Assembly (NCBI RefSeq): GCF_040412425.1
Contig: NC_089795.1
Coordinates: 82,745,163 to 82,809,162 of the forward strand
Length of the DNA: 64,000 nucleotides
Direction: 5' to 3'
DNA from: Macrobrachium rosenbergii
Lineage: Eukaryota; Arthropoda; Malacostraca; Decapoda; Palaemonidae
Position 1 is the first letter of the stretch, and the number at the start of each line of letters is the position of its first letter. The notes below the pieces were generated by a model. That model worked only from the letters and a program-made list of their open reading frames with translations, was not told where the DNA came from and ran no database searches. The translations under genes were made by a program, and so were the position numbers. This document shows, one piece after another, positions 1-11,705 of this stretch.

Positions 1-90
1 TGCCTCAAAATATAAGAAATTGACATGTAGGCCTATGCCCTGCATTGCCTCAAAATATAAGAATTTTATATGTAGGCCTAATCTCACAAT
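1..90. repeat. 45-bp tandem direct repeat, two copies
   Basis: The opening motif TGCCTCAAAATATAAGAA at base 1 recurs at base 46, and ATGTAGGCCTA follows it both times. The period is 45 bp. The rest of the first 469 bases is AT-rich and holds nothing I recognise. Confidence 0.8.
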
Positions 91-469
91 GATATTAACA
101 TTTGACATGCAGGATTATGAATTAATACACTATAATCAGAACTGGCTGCATAAGTCTATGCTTCATGTCAATTAATGTGGTCTATGTGGAATTGCTTATG
201 TAGGCCAACAAAAATTAAAAGAAATAAAAAAAAGCAAGATGATTGTGTATTTAGGCTGCACATGATCAAAAAAAAAAAAAAAAGATGCACAGAGAGAATG
301 ATTCAAGATCTTTGTAATGATATTATATAACTTAATACATCTTTTATCCGAGATATCAAGTGCACACTTCACAATTCTGGAACTCAAATCTGTGGTGTCA
401 GTTCATGCAAGGAGCTCAACATAACTGAACAGAGTCAAATCTGCACTGGCAATCATTTTGGACTATTAA

Positions 470-2407
470 CTAAACTCGGTTTTTTTTACCGAGGCACATT
501 GGCACCACTACGTGGGTGTTTTTTAGCTCGGAAAAGTTTCCTGCTAGCTGATTGGTTGCAAATATTTTGTCGAATAGCATCATTGTTTCAAATAATTACC
601 AAACGGTGAATCGAAAACTTATTTACTAACCTAAATTTCTCCCTCAGATATGTGTTTTGTCAATAAATAATGTTAACGAATAAAGAGATAATAAAAGTAT
701 TGTGATGATAAGTCTAAATTTAATAACACCGCCCCGAAGTCAAATCGACAGGAGCTTGTTTTCGGATGTACGCTGTATAATTTTTTTACTTTTCACATAT
801 TTTAACACCAATCGGGATAAATTACACTAAGCATAAGAAAACCATGTTATTATAAACTTTCTTTGAATACAGAGTCTACTAAAACATGGAATTAATAAAA
901 CTAAGCTATTAGTGGAAACTTCCAGGGAGGTAAAAAGGAACAGCCAGCGGCGGCCTGGTGGAAAACTATACAGGTGATTGTCATTGCAGCATTTTCCTGA
1001 TTTATGTCATTGCAGCTTTTCCTGGTTATGTCATTGCAGCTTTTCTGATTTATGTAAATGTTGAAGTCAGTGTTACGTTATTGAGATTTACTTTAATGGC
1101 TATATCTGCAATTAAAAAGTTTTCTGTGCTTCTTTTTGTAGGTGCACGCTAATAAAAATATATTTACAGAAATTAACACTTACTCTTTCGTGTAAGTTAC
1201 AGCAGACAATACGAGATAAGAAAACTATTTTTTCTTATTTTTGCGTTATTCAGGACATACAAGGTTAACACGATTTTCTGCGGATATTTTGAAGTAAGAA
1301 TATGTGACTGAGTAGAAAATGTACTATACATATACATTTTAAGGATTAGCTGGCTATATGTCTACTGTCAAATGCCGAGGCAGGGGAAGGAAGGAGGGAG
1401 GGTATCACATTGTAACTCGGTGAAATTATGAATTCGTTTAATTATGATTTTATGCATTTTATGGAACACTACAGTATTCTCAAAAGCGAAAATAGTGCTA
1501 TTAATAGAACCTATACCTTTACGATAAAATTAGCAAATCCTTCTATACGGACTTTACATCATGACTACATACACCTAAGCAACTTATATCAAGCATCAGC
1601 TACTGTTTACTGTTACTACCACCTAAAAGTTAAGCAAATTTTATTGCAACTGTCATAAAATGGTATGAAGACACATAGACATAGGCTAGCCCTTTTGACA
1701 TCTGTGCAAGAAATAAAGGAAAGTACATTATTATTATGTAAAACAAAAAAATAAAAATCTTCATATTTATCATAATGATATAACAAAAGGCTTCATAATA
1801 AGAGCCTATAAAGATGACATGTATCTGAAAAGTTTTCTTGCCATTAACATTTGCTGGCATGTGGATACCATATGAATAACTCCAGGCCTACTTATTCTAG
1901 GTAATTTTATCTAGAATTTTATCTAATGCCACAGGCTGTTCCTTTTACCTCCGGAAGTTTTTCACTAATAGCCAGTTTTATTACTTCATGTTTTTAGTAG
2001 ATTCTGGTATTCAAGAAGTTTATAATAACATGTTTTCTTATCTTATGTAGTTTATCCCAATTGGTGTTAAAATATGTGAAAAGTAAAAAAAATTATGCAG
2101 AAATCATCCAGCAAAAGCCCTGTAAGATTGACTTCGGCGGGTGTTGTTATTAAATTTAGACTTACCATCACAATCCTGTATAATCTCTTTATTCGTTAAC
2201 ATTATTTATTGACAAAACATATATCTGAGGAGAAATTTAGGTTAGTAAATAAGTTTCAATTCACATTACTTGGTAATTATTTGAAAACAATGATGCTATT
2301 CAGACAAAATATTTGCAACCAATCAGCTAGCAGGAAACTTTTCCGAGCTAAAAGGACACCCCTGCAAGTCGGTGCAAATGTGCCTTGGTAAAAAAAACTG
2401 AGTATAG
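470..2407. mobile_element. Non-autonomous element with ~470-bp terminal inverted repeats
   Basis: Bases 470-945 read as the reverse complement of 1934-2407. I estimate about 85% identity with small indels, judged by eye. Landmarks present in both arms include CTNNACTCNGTTTTTTTTACC at the outer end, a GCTAGCTGATTGGTTGCAAAT block, a TCAATAAATAATGTTAACG block and a GGAGGTAAAAGGAACAGCC block at the inner end. The ~990-bp interior has no protein I recognise. The structure fits a long-TIR (foldback or large-MITE-like) DNA element. I could not identify a superfamily, and I see no unambiguous target duplication (the flanks are TTAA-rich on the left and TATAG-like on the right). Confidence 0.85.
981..1054. 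repeat. Three-copy ~25-bp tandem repeat inside the long-TIR element
   Basis: The motif TCATTGCAGC(A)TTTTCCTG followed by (A/G)TTATG occurs three times in a row at 981, 1007 and 1031, with units of 26, 24 and 24 bp. It lies just inside the left inverted arm. Short subterminal repeats can be transposase-binding sites, but nothing here shows that directly. Confidence 0.7.
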
Positions 2408-2650
2408 TGTGATGTCAATCCCATTTCGAGAGCTAGCCAATCACTAGCATGCAGTGGGAGGGGCTTAGCTGCAAAGAGCTATGGATTTGCTTATAATCAA
2501 GGCCATCGAAAATAGATCTATCTTTTGGTGGTCTTGGTATAATGCTGTATGAGCCACGGCCCATGAAACTTTGACCACGGGCTGGTGGTGGCCTATCCTA
2601 TTTCGTTGCCAGAAGCAAGATGATTGCTAACTCCAACCGTAAATAAAATA

Positions 2651-2751
2651 AAAACTACATAGGCTAGAGGGCTGCAATTTGGTATGTTTGATGATTGGAG
2701 GGTGGATGATCAACATACCAAGTTGCAGCCCTCTAGCCTCAGTAGTTTTTA
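2651..2751. repeat. Hairpin repeat (near-perfect palindrome)
   Basis: AAACTACATAGGCTAGAGGG and the following GCTGCAA/TTGGTATGTT are mirrored by AACATACCAA/TTGCAGCCC and CTCTAGCCTCAGTAGTTT. The arms are about 43 bp with a small loop. Similar GGCTAGAGGGCTGCAA hairpins are, to my knowledge, widespread in decapod genomes. Confidence 0.8.
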
Positions 2752-2760
2752 AGATCTGAG

Positions 2761-2875
2761 GGCAGACAGAAAAAGTGCAGACGAAAAAAGTGCGGACAGA
2801 ATAAAGTGCAGACAGAAAAAAGTGCGGACAGACAGACAACACCGGCATAATAGTTTTCTTTTCAGAAAACTAAAA
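2761..2875. repeat. Degenerate 'GTGC(A/G)GACAGAAAAA' array with short terminal hairpin
   Basis: At least four imperfect 16-20-bp units (GCAGACAGAAAAAGT, GCAGACGAAAAAAGT, GCGGACAGAATAAAGT, GCAGACAGAAAAAAGT) directly follow the hairpin at 2651. A second small hairpin, AGTTTTCTTTTCAGAAAACT, lies at about 2850-2870. The order hairpin, array, hairpin suggests one composite interspersed repeat. Confidence 0.65.
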
Positions 2876-3140
2876 AAGCATTGGAGCTACAAGCCAATCA
2901 GCAACTAGCAATGCAAGTAACCCTGCCGTGTGATTCACTACTTCCAATCCTTCTAGACAATACCTCCCTTTCTATCTATCTATCTGTCCATCTCACATTC
3001 TGAGTATCCTTTGGTGTATAGAGAGGGAGAAGGACTGAACGGAGTTGTTTACATCGGTTAAACAATTAAAAATGTCAGGAAGATCGTTTTTTACACATAT
3101 GATGATAATAAACCAATATAATAATTTAGTTTATACATAC

Positions 3141-3176
<36 letters not shown>

Positions 3177-3249
3177 ATCTTTCATATCAACCATTATCCC
3201 TTACTATCTATCTATCTACCCATCTCACATTCTACGAGTATCCTTTGAC

Positions 3250-3310
<61 letters not shown>
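3141..3310. repeat. Microsatellites: (AT)n-(GT)n at 3141-3176 and (AG)n at 3252-3310
   Basis: These are uninterrupted dinucleotide runs: AT then GT at 3141-3176, and AG from 3252 to 3310. Another AG run lies at 3642-3671. The region around 2880-3800 otherwise holds repeat sequence only; the phrase around GAGCTACAAG...GTGTGATT...ACTTCCAA occurs near both 2885 and 3720. Confidence 0.9.
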
Positions 3311-3312
<2 letters not shown>

Positions 3313-3638
3313 CTTCCCCGAGGTGCTAACCCCCTTCAGTCAATATGTCAAGATGATTGACAGTTAGGCCTTCATCCCTCTCCTAAGTCGGAGACAGGAA
3401 AAGATTAAGGAAAACAATTATTGAGCTAAAATCTTACCTAATTTTCTATGTTTTCCTTAATGAACTGATATTTTGCTGTGCTTACATTAATATTAATAGG
3501 TCTTTCTCCTCTAGATTGAGAATGGAATATGCTGTATGTATACAGCAGTAATGTTAATATCTGAAAATTAGTAAATCGTTCATTATCATACAAGACAAAT
3601 ATACATGTTACATATGCATAAAAATTACCTTTCTTATT

Positions 3639-3673
<35 letters not shown>

Positions 3674-3789
3674 AAAAATGCAATTCATACATTACTGACA
3701 GTACATACCAAAGCATCGAGCTACAAGTTGTGTGATTGGCTACTTCCAACCCCTTTAGCCAATAGCGTGTTGTCAAGGAGAGAGAGTGA

Positions 3790-4060
3790 TAATACATCGA
3801 TATAGGGATTTTACTTTAACATTTGATTAATATTTTGCTGTGTTTACATCAATATTAATATTTGAAAATTAGTAAATAATTTTTTATCATAAAAAATATA
3901 TTTAGTCACAAAAATAAAATGTATGTACAGTAATTAGTGAAGATTGGTGTACGAGAAAATCTGCGAATTAGTGAATTTTCCCATGATATACACGGAGATA
4001 TATTTCACAGAAAAAACTGATTGACTGAATCCACAATTGCTGAACTGCAATCTAGCAGGG
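3790..4060. repeat. Fragment of an interspersed repeat also present at 30114-30980
   Basis: Landmarks AATATTTGAAAATTAGTA, TTTAGTCAC(A/G)AAAATA, GCGAATTAGTGA/GTGAATGGGTGAG and TTCACAGAAAA appear in the same order here and at 30770-30960. The copy is truncated against a long TA run at 4099. I do not recognise the family beyond its resemblance to the 'CCCCGTATTCGCGGGGGATGCG' type of repeat. Confidence 0.65.
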
Positions 4061-4093
4061 GTCCCTGTATGTATATGTATATGTATGTGTGTG

Positions 4094-4227
<134 letters not shown>

Positions 4228-4520
4228 CATACATATGAATGTCTTTCACTGTAATACCACAGTAGAATATGAAGATAAAAAGGCCCATAAAACACTATTG
4301 AATGTTGCAACCATATATTTCGGGCACTTCCTTCTGTGCCCCTGTTCACTGGTAAAATATGGACAGATGAAATGTTACAAGGATATATATACAAAGCATA
4401 TATAGGTGTGGCATTAAATCTGCGATGGTATACAGGTGACTGTTTCCTAAGGAGGAGGAGAATAAACAATTCCCTAGTGGTTTTTGGCCTCATTAACTCC
4501 AAACGGGAGTTATATATATA

Positions 4521-5077
4521 TATACATAAATAACGCCCTTTGTTTAAGTGGAACAAAATTAAAGCCTTTTTGATTATCCTTTATTTTTTCGAACATGAAT
4601 GTATTGCCACAGGTTAATAGATTAATGTAATATATTAACAAATTAATATAATGTAGTTCGGTTTAATAATGCGGCAAAAGTAGCATACGCTTTTAATTTT
4701 ATATCTTATAATGTATATTTTCTTTATTATTTTCTTCAATTAATTTGCTAAATCTTCATTTTTTCAGATATTTTATACAACCATGAGATTAACAAAGGAA
4801 CAGAGAGTAAAAGCAATTCAATTGTACTATCAAAACAATAAAATGGTGCTGAAACCGGCAAGATTGTTATCAGCTGAATTTAACATCCTGTGCAAAGCCA
4901 AAATATCATTTGTATTGAACATTATTAAAACGAATAAGCAATATATTAATTTGTTAATATATTATATTAATCTATTAGCCTGTGCAATACATTCATGTTC
5001 GAAAAAAAAAGATAATCAAAAGGCTTTTAATTTTTGTTCCCATCTTAAACAAAGGGCATTATTATACACACACCCTG
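4521..5077. mobile_element. Small inverted-repeat element with ~140-bp arms
   Basis: The left arm (about 4531-4672) and the right arm (about 4920-5063) are reverse complements. Shared blocks in order are GCCCTTTGTTTAAG, AACAAAA(A)TTAAA(A)GCC, TTTTTCGAACATGAATGTATTG, CACAGG(T/C)TAATAGATTAAT and TATATTAACAAATTAATAT, ending in TTTAATAATG. The right outer edge continues to CACACACCCTG. The ~245-bp core encodes a helix-turn-helix-like frame. I read it as a short DNA transposon derivative. It sits between TA-rich microsatellites, which hides any TA-type target duplication. Confidence 0.8.
4783..4932 (+). pseudogene. Helix-turn-helix-like N-terminus of a transposase (truncated)
   Basis: A frame opens at ATG 4783 with MRLTKEQRVKAIQLYYQN, followed by a second helical segment (ARLLSAEFN) and IIKTNK. 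The pattern resembles the N-terminal DNA-binding helix-turn-helix found in several insect and arthropod Tc1/mariner-type or DUF4817-type transposase-derived proteins. After about 45 residues the frame runs into the right inverted arm, so no catalytic domain is present. The core of this element is therefore a relic of an autonomous relative's 5' coding end. The family assignment is from memory of the motif shape and is tentative. Confidence 0.45.
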
Positions 5078-5098
5078 TATATATATACTGTATATACA

Positions 5099-5507
<409 letters not shown>

Positions 5508-6844
5508 CCCTAAGGAGTCTTAGGCCAACGACTAGGTTCCATAAAAATGGCTTTGCAGAACTTTCAGCAATCCGGCTGAAAAGTGTGAACAGTTTTGCCT
5601 AAGTCAGCATGGATTTAGGATTTATAGCCTTGATGGAGGGAACAGACAATCCTTTGGCATCTCTCAAGATGTGTAGCCCTTATACATTGTTATTATTGGT
5701 GCCAAGACAGGGACTGCCTTTGACTTGCATCATAATCTATACAGCTCTGCAATACTGAACAAGAAATTAGTGGACTTTCCCCTTGTCATCAGGAACGGGT
5801 TCCCGGATGACTTATAAAAGTCCCTGGAGCTGAGGAGCCATATGACAGTTTCCATGCGGTTAGACGAAGCATTTCGATATTTCCGTAACGCTTCCCTGTC
5901 CCCACCTGACAAAGCAGATTTCTCTACGGAGGTAATGCCTATGAACTCTACTGATATGTGGAAGGACTTGGAACCAATGCTTCCTCGGCCACTAAAGCGC
6001 AATCATAAACATGTTGGAGTTCCCGAAGTCCTCAACCCTAGAGTATTCCCTTCAACGGCGGAAACATAAGGAAGGCATGCACAAATAGGTTTGTCTAATC
6101 TTGAACCATGACGTCTACTGCCCAGGCTTGAGGGCCCAGAACTAGGGAGGCATACAGCTGGAAACAATGATTCAGCTTCACTGCGAAGGGACCAATGAGG
6201 GGTTGGCAGCACACTCCAAATTGCCGAGGTTTCCGAGTTCACACTCTCTGCTTTCTTATATGAGCTAGAGAAGGCATGCTCAGGAAGACAGAAATTGCTT
6301 AAATCCCTTCTGCATAGCCAGCAGCTCCTTGCAGTTAAGGTGAAGACTCGCTTCTACTGGCGACCACACCCTTGAAGCGGCTGGTTCCTGATAACCACAC
6401 CTCCATTCTCATCCAAGGCAACTGAATACAGTGAGAGGTCTGGGTTCAGCGACTCCAGGAGGTTCCCTGCGAGAAGAAATACTATGGAATGAACCAGTTC
6501 TTGGCTCCACGGCTACAACTCATGGTCTGGCCGAGTCTCTCTCTGTGCCAGTGCAACTGAAGAGGTAACATCCAAAGTTGAGCACTTGAAACTAACTTCT
6601 CCAGAGAAGACGAGTGGCCAAAGTGATACAACCAGTATTAGCGGGCATGCTTCTTAAGGAGAATTCTCTCATGATTAAGATTGTCTACTCACGCTTGTGT
6701 TGGAAAACCTTGAACAGAACTCCATGCCTAAGTAGATCACTCTTTGTGTAGGTTCCAGAGATGACTTGTGACATTCTTAGTTATCCCAGGGCCTTGCCAA
6801 GCCCAGTACAGACTCTCTTGCCTTCAGGCCAACCCCCTGGACTT

Positions 6845-6898
6845 CACAAAGATAATCCAGTCATCCAGGTACACAAAGATAATCCAGTCATCCAGGTA
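6845..6898 (-). repeat. 27-bp tandem duplication of the RT catalytic box (YLDDWIIFV twice)
   Basis: CACAAAGATAATCCAGTCAT plus CCAGGTA occurs at 6845-6871 and again at 6872-6898 with no difference. Twenty-seven is a multiple of three, so on the minus strand the frame reads YLDDWIIFV twice in a row. The duplicated segment is exactly the catalytic YxDD box of the DIRS RT remnant. Confidence 0.9.
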
Positions 6899-7485
6899 CA
6901 AAAGTAACTTTACTCCTAAAAGTAAAACATTCATGAAGGGAATAGCACCCTAATGAAAACTAGGGGCATGGAACTCAGCCTGAAACAGAGCTCGACACTG
7001 ATATGTCTTTCCCCAAGGACAAAGAGTAGGCACTTCCTGAAAGTTGGTGAATGGGGACACGAAAATAAGCATCGTTCATGTCCTCTGTGAACATCCATGT
7101 ACCTTACTCCATGGAAAAAAGGGAAACAGTTGGCCACAGAGATTGAGCCTGTTCATGTCCAGGATTGTCCTCTGACCTCACATTTCCTGGAGCTGGGAAT
7201 AGCCTGAGTAAAAAGAGAAAAGACTTCCTGACCAACACCTGTCTCTTTTCTAGGTTGCTCTGTATGGCTGAAAGGTTAAGAGCTGATTTGAGAGGCATGA
7301 ACTCCTGAAAGGAGTGCAATGACCTTCCAAAAGAACTTCCTTTACCAGGGCATCTACAACTAACTGTTCCTACACTTGAGTGAAATTACCCAACCTGCAC
7401 CCACAGGCACAAGAGGGCTTGGAGAGCTAATCAAACTTAGGAGTCTCGATATTAGTGGAGGAAATGCACATCCCCCTTTGGCAGA

Positions 7486-8268
7486 ATGAACAATTGTTTT
7501 AACTTTATACAACAATACCAATCGAACCGTTCTGATGTCGCGTCTGCTGTACAATCTATCAGTGCAGCCTTCTCCAATGAGGAAATTCATGCTGCATATA
7601 CAAAATGCAAAGACCTGATACCAGAAACCATTCTCCAGGAGCGATCCACAAAAAGCTTATCCTCTCTCAAGAAAATATATATCACTAAGTGGCTAAGGAC
7701 CTGCTCAGAGGAAATCTATGCCAGTGACCCTTACAATCTGCCTCCAAGGGGCCTGATGATCTAAGCCTACCTTCAGTGTACAATACGGCAGAAAATGCCT
7801 TCCAAACAGCAAAATCCCTCTCAGAAAAAATTGACAAAATTTTCACAGATCTGGGACTTGATCAAAGGATTACAAGAATCATTCGACAGTCTTAAAACTG
7901 TGGAAACAAATAACAATCTTTCACGGATCTGGGATGCGATCAAAGGGGTGCAGGAATCATTAGACAATCACACAGCAAGCCACCAGACTCCTTTGAGTGA
8001 GGCATCTATTATTTCCTCACCTCCCAACAACAGAAGAGAAGTGGGGGTGCAATGCGAAGCCGAGATGGCCATACCCTCTCAAGTGGGAACTGCCCTCTCT
8101 CCCTTGGATGAAGCGCCCACATCACCTATAGACCTATCGGAAGGGACCGATGGACTCCCAACCTCCTCTCCCTCCCCAGTGCCTCCAGTGGAAGATAGAT
8201 CTTCAGTGACGATCACCAGCCCTTGTGAGTCTTCCGACCCTATCTCTCCCCCCAACCTCCGGTCATAG
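7486..8268 (+). pseudogene. LINE ORF1-like region
   Basis: Two adjacent frames, 7486-7764 (92 codons) and 7795-8268 (157 codons), precede the endonuclease. The second has two related segments, FSQIWDLIKGLQESFDSLK and SRIWDAIKGVQESLDNH, i.e. an internal ~33-residue repeat of probable amphipathic helix. A Pro/Ser/Thr-rich acidic stretch follows. This is reasonable for a LINE ORF1 (nucleic-acid-binding or coiled-coil protein), but I see no zinc knuckle or RRM, so the call rests on position. Confidence 0.45.
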
Positions 8269-8766
8269 ATGAGGATGTGAATGATCATGAGGGGATTGGG
8301 GGTAGGCAGACAAGCAAGTAGAAAAAAGAAAAGAACCTCTCGATGACCGCTGGACCGAAGCCCAACATTCATGAATCACCTAGACCAAAACCTGAGAAGA
8401 GATGTCACGTTTTGAGTCACAGTTTGTGCTCATCGGTGAAGCTAGACACCATAGTAGAGAGAGTCAAGTTTCTGACTGGTAAAATTAAACATACAGTGGC
8501 CTACAGGATTACCTGCCTATTTCAACACCTCGATGTTCCTAAAGGTGGGAATTTCAGCCCTAATATAGAAGTCTCATGATATAACCTAATCTGGGACCAG
8601 CCCCCTCAGGGGAACTTACTGACACCCCAAGCAGGGGTTTAGGCACAGGCTCACCTACCACAAGTGCCATCCAACCTCCCACAGCAAGTGACTGCCCATT
8701 CCCACTGGCCAACCCTCCATCCACCCAAATGATCAACTCATTCATTTCCCATCTTCGTGAGAAGTC

Positions 8767-9350
8767 ATGGATACATTAGACATAATCTCTTGGAATATTT
8801 TTGGCCTCAAGCAGAACATTCCTCCCCTAAACATGTTCTTTAAAAACTTCAAAGGCGTCATTGTACTACAAGAAATGTTGCTCTGACCTCATGACCTAGC
8901 CATCTGCAATTCAGTGCATGAAGATGTCAAAGCTTTCTCGACCTCATAAATGCAAGTTACATATCACATCATAGCTGGTTGCCTGAAAGGGGGCCTTTCT
9001 TTCCTGTGGCACAGATTGTTAGACAATATGGTGAATGTGATGACTTATAGGAGTTATAGATTTCTGGAGCTTCAAGTGACAGTAGGGGACTCTAAGATCC
9101 TAATAATTAATGTTTATATGCCTTGGGAAAAGAACAATAATTTTGATCAATACTGCATGATCCTAGGTGAGTTACACAGCATTATTCATGATTCTATTGC
9201 TGATCATATTTGTATAACTGGGGACCTTAATTTTCACCCCACAAAACAATTCTATAACGAACTTACTCACTTCTGCCAAAATCAAACTCTCCAAATTAGC
9301 GAAGTAATGCTCCCTCCTCCCTCCCTCCTATACCCATGTACAAAATAGGA
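8767..9350 (+). pseudogene. LINE apurinic-type endonuclease domain
   Basis: A frame starting ATG 8767 reads MDTLDIISWNIFGLKQN, then VIVLQEMLL, which match the N-terminal 'isWNi.GL' and metal-binding 'LQE' motifs of the exo-endonuclease-phosphatase fold. An in-frame stop follows that motif and another comes before 8950. The next open segment (8950-9348) contains ILIINVYMPWE and ICITGDLNFHP, matching the 'vNvYmP' and 'GDfN' motifs. This domain nicks target DNA to prime reverse transcription in living relatives. The stops make this copy inactive. Confidence 0.75.
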
Positions 9351-9415
9351 CAGACACAATTACAACGTCCTGGCTGGACCACTGCATCACGTTCCCACAA
9401 CCTCATGGTTCTATT

Positions 9416-11120
9416 GTGACCCACAACATTCACTACAATTGTGCAACGGGCTATGATCACATCCCCTTACAGGTGTCATTCAGTACCCCATCCCTCCCTA
9501 CCATGAACCCCCTAACTGATCCCCCACCTGCTGTTAACTGGGATTTTAAAAACCAGCAGAAAACCAGATCCTTTAGGGAAACCATGGAAACCAGGCTGCG
9601 GTCAATAGTTCAACCGGCAGACACCTTGCTGAGCACTAACCCAAAATGTAGAAATGACCGTCACAGGAGAGAGCTGAAAGAATTCTATTCGAATATGATT
9701 TCCGCTATGCTTGCCTCCAGCAGGGATACCTTTAGATCTTGTCAAGGCAACTCTCATAATATAACTGGATGGAATGACTTGGTTCAAGATCTGTATACAC
9801 ACTCATGAGAAATGTTTTTACTGTGGAGGCAAAATGGTAGCCTGAGGGAAGGACACTTTGCACTGCTAATGAGGCAGGCAAGAGTGCAGTTCAAACTTGC
9901 CCTTAAGCACTGTAGACTCAATGGAAAGCAACTAAGAGCTGATGCAATGTCTAGAAAATTAGAATCTGACGGTTACCCTCATCTTTGGAAAGACATTCAG
10001 TCCCTAAATCCCAAAACTAATAAGCTACCACAGAGAGTAGGAGAAGCTGTCGGTGTTGAGGCTATCACAAGAATGTGGGGCAATCACTTCAGCACTATCC
10101 TGAATTGCATAAATGATCAAGACTCCCGAAAGGATGTAGACAACCTCCTTACTGATAACATTCAAGTTTCATTTTGCCATTCGTATTACGCCAGGTAACA
10201 TCAGCGATGCCATAAACACGCTACCTAATACTAAATCTCCCGGCTGCGATGGTCCACCTGCTCAAGCTTTCAAATTCTGCCATCCAATAATTTACATTTT
10301 GCTAGCTGCTCTATTCAATGCATGCATAATTCACCAGTTTCTTCCAGACTCCCCACTCTTTTTTCACTTAATACCATTAATAAAAAACAAGCTAAGGATG
10401 CAGCTGACCCTAGCAATTATTGCCTGATTGCAATTATTACAATTGCGTCGTAGATACTTGACTCTGTTCTTGTAGTGAGATTTTTCCCCTTTCTACACAC
10501 TACTGACACTAGTTCGGCTTTAAAGCAAACCTCTCAACCAACGCATCTACATCCTGAAAAAATTGCTGAACTATTACCTATTATCAGCCAATCCTGTTTT
10601 CCTATGTTGCGTAGATGTGAGAAAAGCATTTGACAGAGTAAACTACCTGAAACTCTTCCTGAAGCTGCACAAACGAGGTGCACCTCTATGTTTAATTGGC
10701 ATTTTATGTTGTTGGTTTCCACACAGTAATTCTGTGTCAAATGGAGTAACGTACTGTCGTACACCTTTGGCTCCCTAAATGGACTCCAGGAAGGGGGCAT
10801 TCTCTCTCCATACCTGTTTAATATGTACTCAGATGCCCTGAATGCCAAACTGAACTCTCTCCCAATCGGATGCACTATTAACGAAACAAAAATAGGCAGC
10901 CTCTGTTATATCAACAATATGGTTCTGATGTCCCCATCAGTGCAAGGTCTCAGCGACTCATTAACACCATCTGCCAGTATGTAGAGGAATTTGATATCCT
11001 ATATGATGAAACCAAGACCCAGTGTACGTCGCTGCTCCTGAGATTGCTTAAGCATATTGCAGAACCACAAATTTTCCTTGGAAATCATTGTCTCGAATTC
11101 GTGCATGAATTTCCGTACTT
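9416..11120 (+). pseudogene. LINE linker and reverse transcriptase palm, active site lost
   Basis: Open segments at 9416-9808 and 9812-10198 are the linker between endonuclease and RT. The RT then appears in pieces: NTLPNTKSPGCDGPPAQAFK (about 10216) matches the 'KSPG.DG' motif, VDVRKAFDRVNYLKLFLKL (about 10611) matches the palm 'D..KAFD' motif, and LQEGGILSPYLFNMY (about 10787) matches the 'QG..LSP.LF' motif. At 10907-10918 the expected YADD reads YINN, so both catalytic aspartates are gone. Stops and frameshifts occur in between. The frame then runs into ...FPY at 11116, exactly where the LTR element inserted. Confidence 0.8.
11117..11120. other. Left target-site duplication (ACTT)
   Basis: ACTT immediately precedes the left LTR and reappears at 16010-16013 directly after the right LTR. 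With one copy removed, the LINE frame runs ...PY|LGHIITD... across the junction, which independently supports this boundary. Confidence 0.9.
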
Positions 11121-11689
11121 TGTGGCGGAATTCAAAAACACAAAAACAACACACAACACAGATACATAGAACATATAACCACACACAACACTCACCCTGA
11201 TCCTGGTTGCTGGAGATGGATTAAGGTGTCTGGTCGTCAACACAGCACACAAAACCACACAAACAAACCTGAAGACAGACTCTACACAACAAGGAAATAT
11301 AAATAAAAAAAGGAAATAGAAACCATATACACACAAATAAACAGCACACCAACAAGAAAAACTAACAACTCTTGGAAAAACATACAAAAAACTGTCAACA
11401 CGAAACCACTGACCGGCACTAGCTCTGACTAAAGACTCCCCAAAACCAAAATCTCCTTCACATTTTCACAGACAGACAGCGCTGTAAACAAGCTCCAACT
11501 AACGACCTTATCCCTCTTCCAACAACCGAAACACTCACTAATGACAATTCTCTCAATTCTCTCTCTCTCTCTCTCTCTCTCTCAAACTTACGTTACTTTT
11601 ACAAAACCATCTCAAATGGCAAACTAAAACTCTCTCTCTCACACAAAACGTTGGGAAATGCTAAGTAAAAATTCATTCATCCCTCTATA
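11121..11689 (-). repeat. 3' LTR of the Gypsy-type element
   Basis: This LTR runs on the plus strand from TGTGGCGGAATTC to CCCTCTATA and is 569 bp long. It matches 15373-16009 along its whole length, apart from small indels and a CT-run length difference (11559-11583 here). In element sense it starts TATAGAGGG and ends CCGCCACA. Confidence 0.92.
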
Positions 11690-11705
11690 ATTCTCCCCCT
11701 TTTAG
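11690..11705 (-). other. Polypurine tract next to the 3' LTR
   Basis: On the minus strand the bases just upstream of the 3' LTR read AAAAGGGGGAGAAT. A purine run at this place primes plus-strand DNA synthesis in LTR elements, and it fixes the element orientation as minus. Confidence 0.7.
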
